64,000 bases of DNA from Gossypium raimondii (taxonomy: Eukaryota > Streptophyta > Magnoliopsida > Malvales > Malvaceae): contig NC_068571.1 of NCBI RefSeq assembly GCF_025698545.1, forward strand, positions 46,161,733 through 46,225,732, given 5' to 3'. Shown here piece after piece: positions 59,974 to 64,000 of this stretch. Under the pieces are notes generated by a model that saw only the letters and a list, made by a program, of their open reading frames with translations, searched no databases and had not been told where the DNA came from. Position numbers and translations under genes: made by a program. Each line of letters starts with the position of its first letter. Within the stretch, counting starts at the first letter, position 1.

Positions 59974-60906
59974 TGTAACGACCTGAAAGTTAGTTGTGTT
60001 AAAAAATACGATTTTGAGACCCCGTTTCTATAAACCGAGTCTATAAATATTTAATAAAAATATTTACGGAGTTATTATGTAATTGAATTAAATTTTAGAT
60101 AGGTAATTTGACCAAAATTGTATTCAATTAGGGCCCAATGATTAAATTGTAAAGGTTCATAACTATAGATTAATAATTGGCCAAAGACTTAATGACTTAT
60201 ATAGCAATTAAACCAAGACCTAAAATGGTAAATATACTATTTTATAATAATAGTGGACAGTTAAGTTATTAAATTTGTTAAAATAATATTAAGATTATAA
60301 GTATATTAAATTATAAAAATCATAAAATAAAAAGATGATAAAAATGTATAGTGAAAGGGAAGAGAAGGGATTTTTTTCCCTTTCTTCCTCAAGTAGTCGA
60401 ACCACAAAAATTAGAGAAGAAGCATTCGACCTTAGGGATTTCAAACTTTGAAGCTTCAATTGGTTAGTTCAATTTAGTCTTTTTTTTATAATTTTTATGT
60501 TTTTGAGGTCATGGGAGCTTAATCTAGCTAGCCCATGTATCAATTTGTAAAACAGTTAAAGTTTTAGAAAGTTGTCTTTATTGATTGCTTGAAGTTTTAG
60601 GTGTTAAATTGATTGATTTTAAGCTTAAAGATGAAAAATAACTAAATTGTAAAGTTAATTGATAGTTTCATACTTTAGAAAGTAAACCTGAATAAAATGT
60701 AAAATTGGTTGTAGAAATAAGAAATAGGAGGTCCCTAATAGACAGAAGTGAAATCATATTTCAATTTGGAGTTTTAGATTGAAAGTTATGTTAGTCTCGA
60801 TTTTAGGGACTAAATTTAATAAATTACAAAACTTGTATAAAATGATAATTGTTTGTGGATTTGGTTGGATTTTAATGGTGTTATGTATTTATGTTAATCC
60901 GTAGCT

Positions 60907-61165
60907 AACGTCAATCAGGATTCCTCGAGAGGAAAAGGAAAAGCTAAATGATACGAGCCAAGGAGGTGACACTCAAGGGGTTGTTTTTCCTAGTGGTCCA
61001 ATCACTCGAAGCAAGGCACGACAATTAAAATCAAAGATGAATGCTTTTGTCCAAGACTTTGTTGCTACAAATTTAGTTCATCATGTTCGTGACGTTGACA
61101 AATACGGGAATGCAACTCACTGGACCAATCTTGTAATAGTGAAAGCCCATAAATTGGTGGATTAA
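60907..61165 (+). pseudogene. C-terminal tail of a gypsy polyprotein
   Basis: An open frame from about 60907 to the stop at 61163-61165 contains 'GPITRSKARQLKSKMNAFVQ', the short basic tail typical of Ty3/gypsy pol ends. The rest of pol is missing upstream, where the host LTR sequence begins. Confidence 0.7.
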
Positions 61166-61169
61166 TCTT

Positions 61170-61693
61170 TTATGTATCTTATTATTATTTAATTAATTCT
61201 CATTGGTTGGGACACATCACTTATGAGTTTTAAGTAATTTTATTGGTTAGGTTATTATTTATTTATTTTAAAGAGTTTTATTAGGGTTCAATTACTCTTG
61301 TATTTTGCCTATAAATAGGCTTGCTTTCTACACATTGAGGGGGGTCGAATAAAAAGAGAGTATTTGTTTTCTTCCAAATTTGTGTGAGGCAAATTTTTGA
61401 GAGTAGAGTGATTCTTCTCTTGCTATTTAGTTTGGAGTTTGTTACTTTCGAGGGTATTTCGGAGTTACAAATATTCAAATTTCTTTCCCGTTCATCGGTG
61501 TTTCTAGAGGTTCATCTTCTAAGGGTTTCGTAGGGAGCCGCTCAATCATTGGTGTTTTTGGTTACAAGTTAACCAAGGGTTCCATAGGGTAAATCTATCC
61601 TTTTTTTCTTTTTTATTATTTAACTAATTTTATTTATTCTCGTTTTATTTCTAACTTGTGTTTCTCTTGTGTCTAGATCCGGGTTTCCTCATC
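61170..61693 (+). mobile_element. Gypsy LTR following the pol tail
   Basis: The segment starts at about TGTATCTTAT (61170), has a TATA box TATAAATA at 61310-61317 and a leader-like downstream half, and ends TCCTCA at about 61693, just before a primer-binding site. It is about 520 bp; the exact left end is uncertain. The minus ORF at 61281-61478 is incidental. Confidence 0.6.
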
Positions 61694-61696
61694 AAT

Positions 61697-61708
61697 TGGT
61701 ATCAGAGC
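61697..61708 (+). other. Primer-binding site for initiator tRNA-Met
   Basis: TGGTATCAGAGC is the standard complement to the 3' end of plant initiator tRNA-Met used by many LTR retrotransposons. It lies four bases after the presumed LTR end, then the sequence returns to the surrounding LTR family within about 70 bp. Confidence 0.85.
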
Positions 61709-63451
61709 AACATGAAATTAAAATCAAATAAAATGAAATTTAACTAAGTTGACGACGAATAACATGAAATTTACGGTTTGTATTTCTATGATTTGAGGCC
61801 TGTTTAATTACTACATTTTCATGCCATTTCACATCATACATTGTTGAGGTAAGTCATTGAGGACTACTTGGGCTAATTTGATATGTATAAAATTGATTTC
61901 TGAGATAAAGACTAAATCGAATAAAGTACAAAATTTGAAATTTACTTGATAATTGCTAATTGGTCTGGACTTGTGTGGAATTATGTTATGTAAGTTATGG
62001 AATTCTAATATGTTTTTTTATTTGAGAATTATGATTTGTAAATTGAATTGAATATAAGGAATTGGACACAAAATACCATATTAACTGTTTGGACCGAGTC
62101 AGATATAATTGACATGTCATAAGGTCAAAATACTGTTGATAGCCATTGTTGTTGGGCAACCCAAGATGGTAGATTATTTAATGATTCATCGTTGTCAAGC
62201 AATCTGGGGTGACAGGTTGATCGAGTTGAGAAAATCATTATTGTCGGGCAATCCGAAATGGTATTGTGTATCGTTATAGCGTCATTGTTGCAGGCAACTC
62301 AGGGTGACAAATTTGTGTATCCATTCTGAGTTTGTGTTGGTTAATAGGGTTATAAGTAAAAGAAATGCTTAATTGACATATGATATGATCTATGTATGAA
62401 AATCAGTATGCTAAATGAAATGAAAACAAGCCTTGGGTGCTAATTATGGATTTAGGAGTCAATAGACTCAGAAACGATTTGAGATATTGTATAAAGTGAG
62501 ATTTGTATGTATGCTCATATTTGTTAAAGAGGAAGAATATGTAAAATTTATTGTAGCTATATCTAATACTTTAAATGGTTGATATGTTGGTATGTTAGTG
62601 AACTTATATGCATAATCAATGGTTGTATTTGTGTCACTATGTATATAAAGATGATATATGTATAATCAATGGTTTAACATCGTTTTGGTATTGAAATTGT
62701 GCATGATGCATATGCGTATTTAATTGTTTTGAATCATAGATTACCATTGAGTGTTTTACTCAGTGAACGACTTGTTTCTCCATGCACAGGTAACTTAGAT
62801 TCTCGGTGGCTAATGAGGAGGTCTTCTTAGCATCTAGTACCCGAACTTGACTCAACAATGCTTGTACACTTCTGATTTTGTTTATAACTTGGCATGTATC
62901 TATCTAATTTAAGTCAAGTTGTTTGATGTTAAACTCTTATATCTTTTGATTTGGGTGTGTTAAGATGTAAATTGGCTAAATGATCATGTCTTATGTAAGT
63001 CCTTATAATATATATGAGCATATTCGTAAGGGTAGGAATGGCTGGTATGTGGAGTGATGATTGAACATAGTATGTCTTGGATATTGATTAGGTTGTATAT
63101 AAATCATGTAAGTTTTTATAAAGATGTGATAATAATGGTTAATGCTTACTTGATAATAGTTTGTTAGGTGATGCTTGGAAGGTACATAGGAATGTGAAAT
63201 GGTACTCAAGGATATGTATGAACTTAAACCTGATAAAATGTAGTAATTGTTTGATTTATGTTCCTTTGATAAATTGAAATTGGGATGTTGGTGATAGATT
63301 GAATGATAATGTTGGTGTTGTATTGAAAGATGATGTTGATAACATTTATAAATGTGGATATAGTCTTATGTTTTAGGTAACTTTTGGGTATGGTTTATTT
63401 TGGTTTGAGATGAAATAAGTACCAAATGCAAATTTTGGAATTTTGCTGTAA

Positions 63452-63784
63452 GGTATCGATACCTTGGGTAGGGTATCGATACTTAGCATTTTTCAAGCAA
63501 AATTTCAAGAAACAAAATCCAAAAACGTTATCGATATTGGACTAAAGTCTTGATACTTTATATTAGAGTACTGATACTTTACAAAGGTATCGATATAGTT
63601 ATTTTTGTTATTTTTTGGCAAAACATTGAACCTTAAATTGGTATCGATACCAAAATATCGATATCAGTATCTAGATGTGAATAACGATACTATAAGCCTA
63701 GTATCATTACCTTTCAATTTAAATTGATTTTTCTGAACATCAAAACTAAAAATGGTACCAGTACTTATCAAGGGTATCGATACC
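63452..63784. repeat. Iterated palindrome block, core GGTATCGATACC
   Basis: About twelve versions in 330 bp. Perfect 12-bp palindromes occur at 63452-63463 and 63773-63784, and a near-perfect one at 63472-63483. Other copies vary (TATCGATATT, GTCTTGATAC, ATATCGATATC, GGTACCAGTAC). TATAAATA lies 139 bp downstream at 63923-63930. Confidence 0.85.
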
Positions 63785-64000
63785 CGTTTTGAAACTTTGA
63801 AAACTTTGCAGTTTAATCATATTTCATGTTTGGTTTAGTATTTGAGCTTTCATAAGCTCGAGTGAGTCTCAGAATGTTTGTTTAGTGTATGATTGTTGTA
63901 TTATGGAATGTTTAAATTTGTGTATAAATAATTTAAGTATAGTGTTTTCAATGTTAGTTGCTTTGGTAAAGTATGTGATATTCTATTACTCGAACCTGAC

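Larger units (their letters stand above)
59974..64000 (+). mobile_element. TGTAAC-family LTR running out of the window
   Basis: It begins TGTAACGACCTG at 59974 and follows the order of the LTRs at 788 and 33171 ('aaaccgagtctataaatatt', 'ggactaaatttaataaa', 'ggtaagtcat', and repeated 'gttgtcgggcaatcc'-type words at 62130-62320). Its middle is interrupted by a retroelement fragment between about 60907 and 61775. It ends with the GGTATCGATACC block and a TATA-like box at 63923-63930. The 3' end is outside the window. The minus ORF at 63003-63209 is incidental. Confidence 0.6.

Overview
This is a window of nuclear DNA from a flowering plant. It is AT-rich, has multi-exon genes with GT..AG introns, and most of its length is transposon-derived. 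The four recognisable genes are dicot-type, and the large LTRs starting TGTAAC and the iterated-palindrome LTRs remind me of cotton and its relatives (Malvaceae). That placement is an inference from memory and was not tested.

Four host genes are supported, all on the minus strand. (1) An intronless class I TCP transcription factor closely resembling TCP14 (30715-31944). (2) A three-exon 2-oxoglutarate/Fe(II) dioxygenase (35881-39067) whose two introns are filled by transposon-derived sequence. (3) A ten-exon NAP1-related/SET-type histone chaperone, NRP (40405-44314), rebuilt with every splice junction in phase to 255 residues. (4) A single-exon PHYTOCHROME KINASE SUBSTRATE protein (55017-56225). 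They act in growth control, specialised or hormone metabolism, chromatin and light signalling. Nothing suggests they form a cluster; they are neighbours in a gene island at about 30-56 kb.

The flanks are nested repeats. From 1 to 30 kb: a 3.6-kb solo LTR with 5-bp TSD GTTTA, split by a second 2.8-kb solo LTR with TSD CAGAT; a 1.2-kb non-autonomous hAT-type element with a perfect 8-bp TSD inside an older foldback element; Copia RNase H and leader remnants; several minus-strand gypsy-type LTRs; and a LINE pseudogene ending just before the TCP gene. Between the genes lie three copies of one foldback MITE family, a gag-like relic, and LTR/leader remnants on both strands. From 56 to 64 kb: two adjacent foldback elements and a long LTR-like sequence holding an odd fragment with a gypsy pol tail, an LTR and a primer-binding site in direct succession.

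The most unusual signal is a set of separate blocks, each iterating one short perfect or near-perfect palindrome, with a different palindrome in most blocks. The palindromes are GGTATCGCGATACC, ACGTCGCGACGT, TGTCTCGAGACA, TGTCGCGACA and GGTATCGATACC; a looser GTTCAGAAC-type block is similar. Most blocks lie roughly 75-165 bp upstream of a TATA-like sequence in LTR-like DNA. I read them as U3 control modules that share an architecture but not a sequence. No gene system of a clearly new kind was found.
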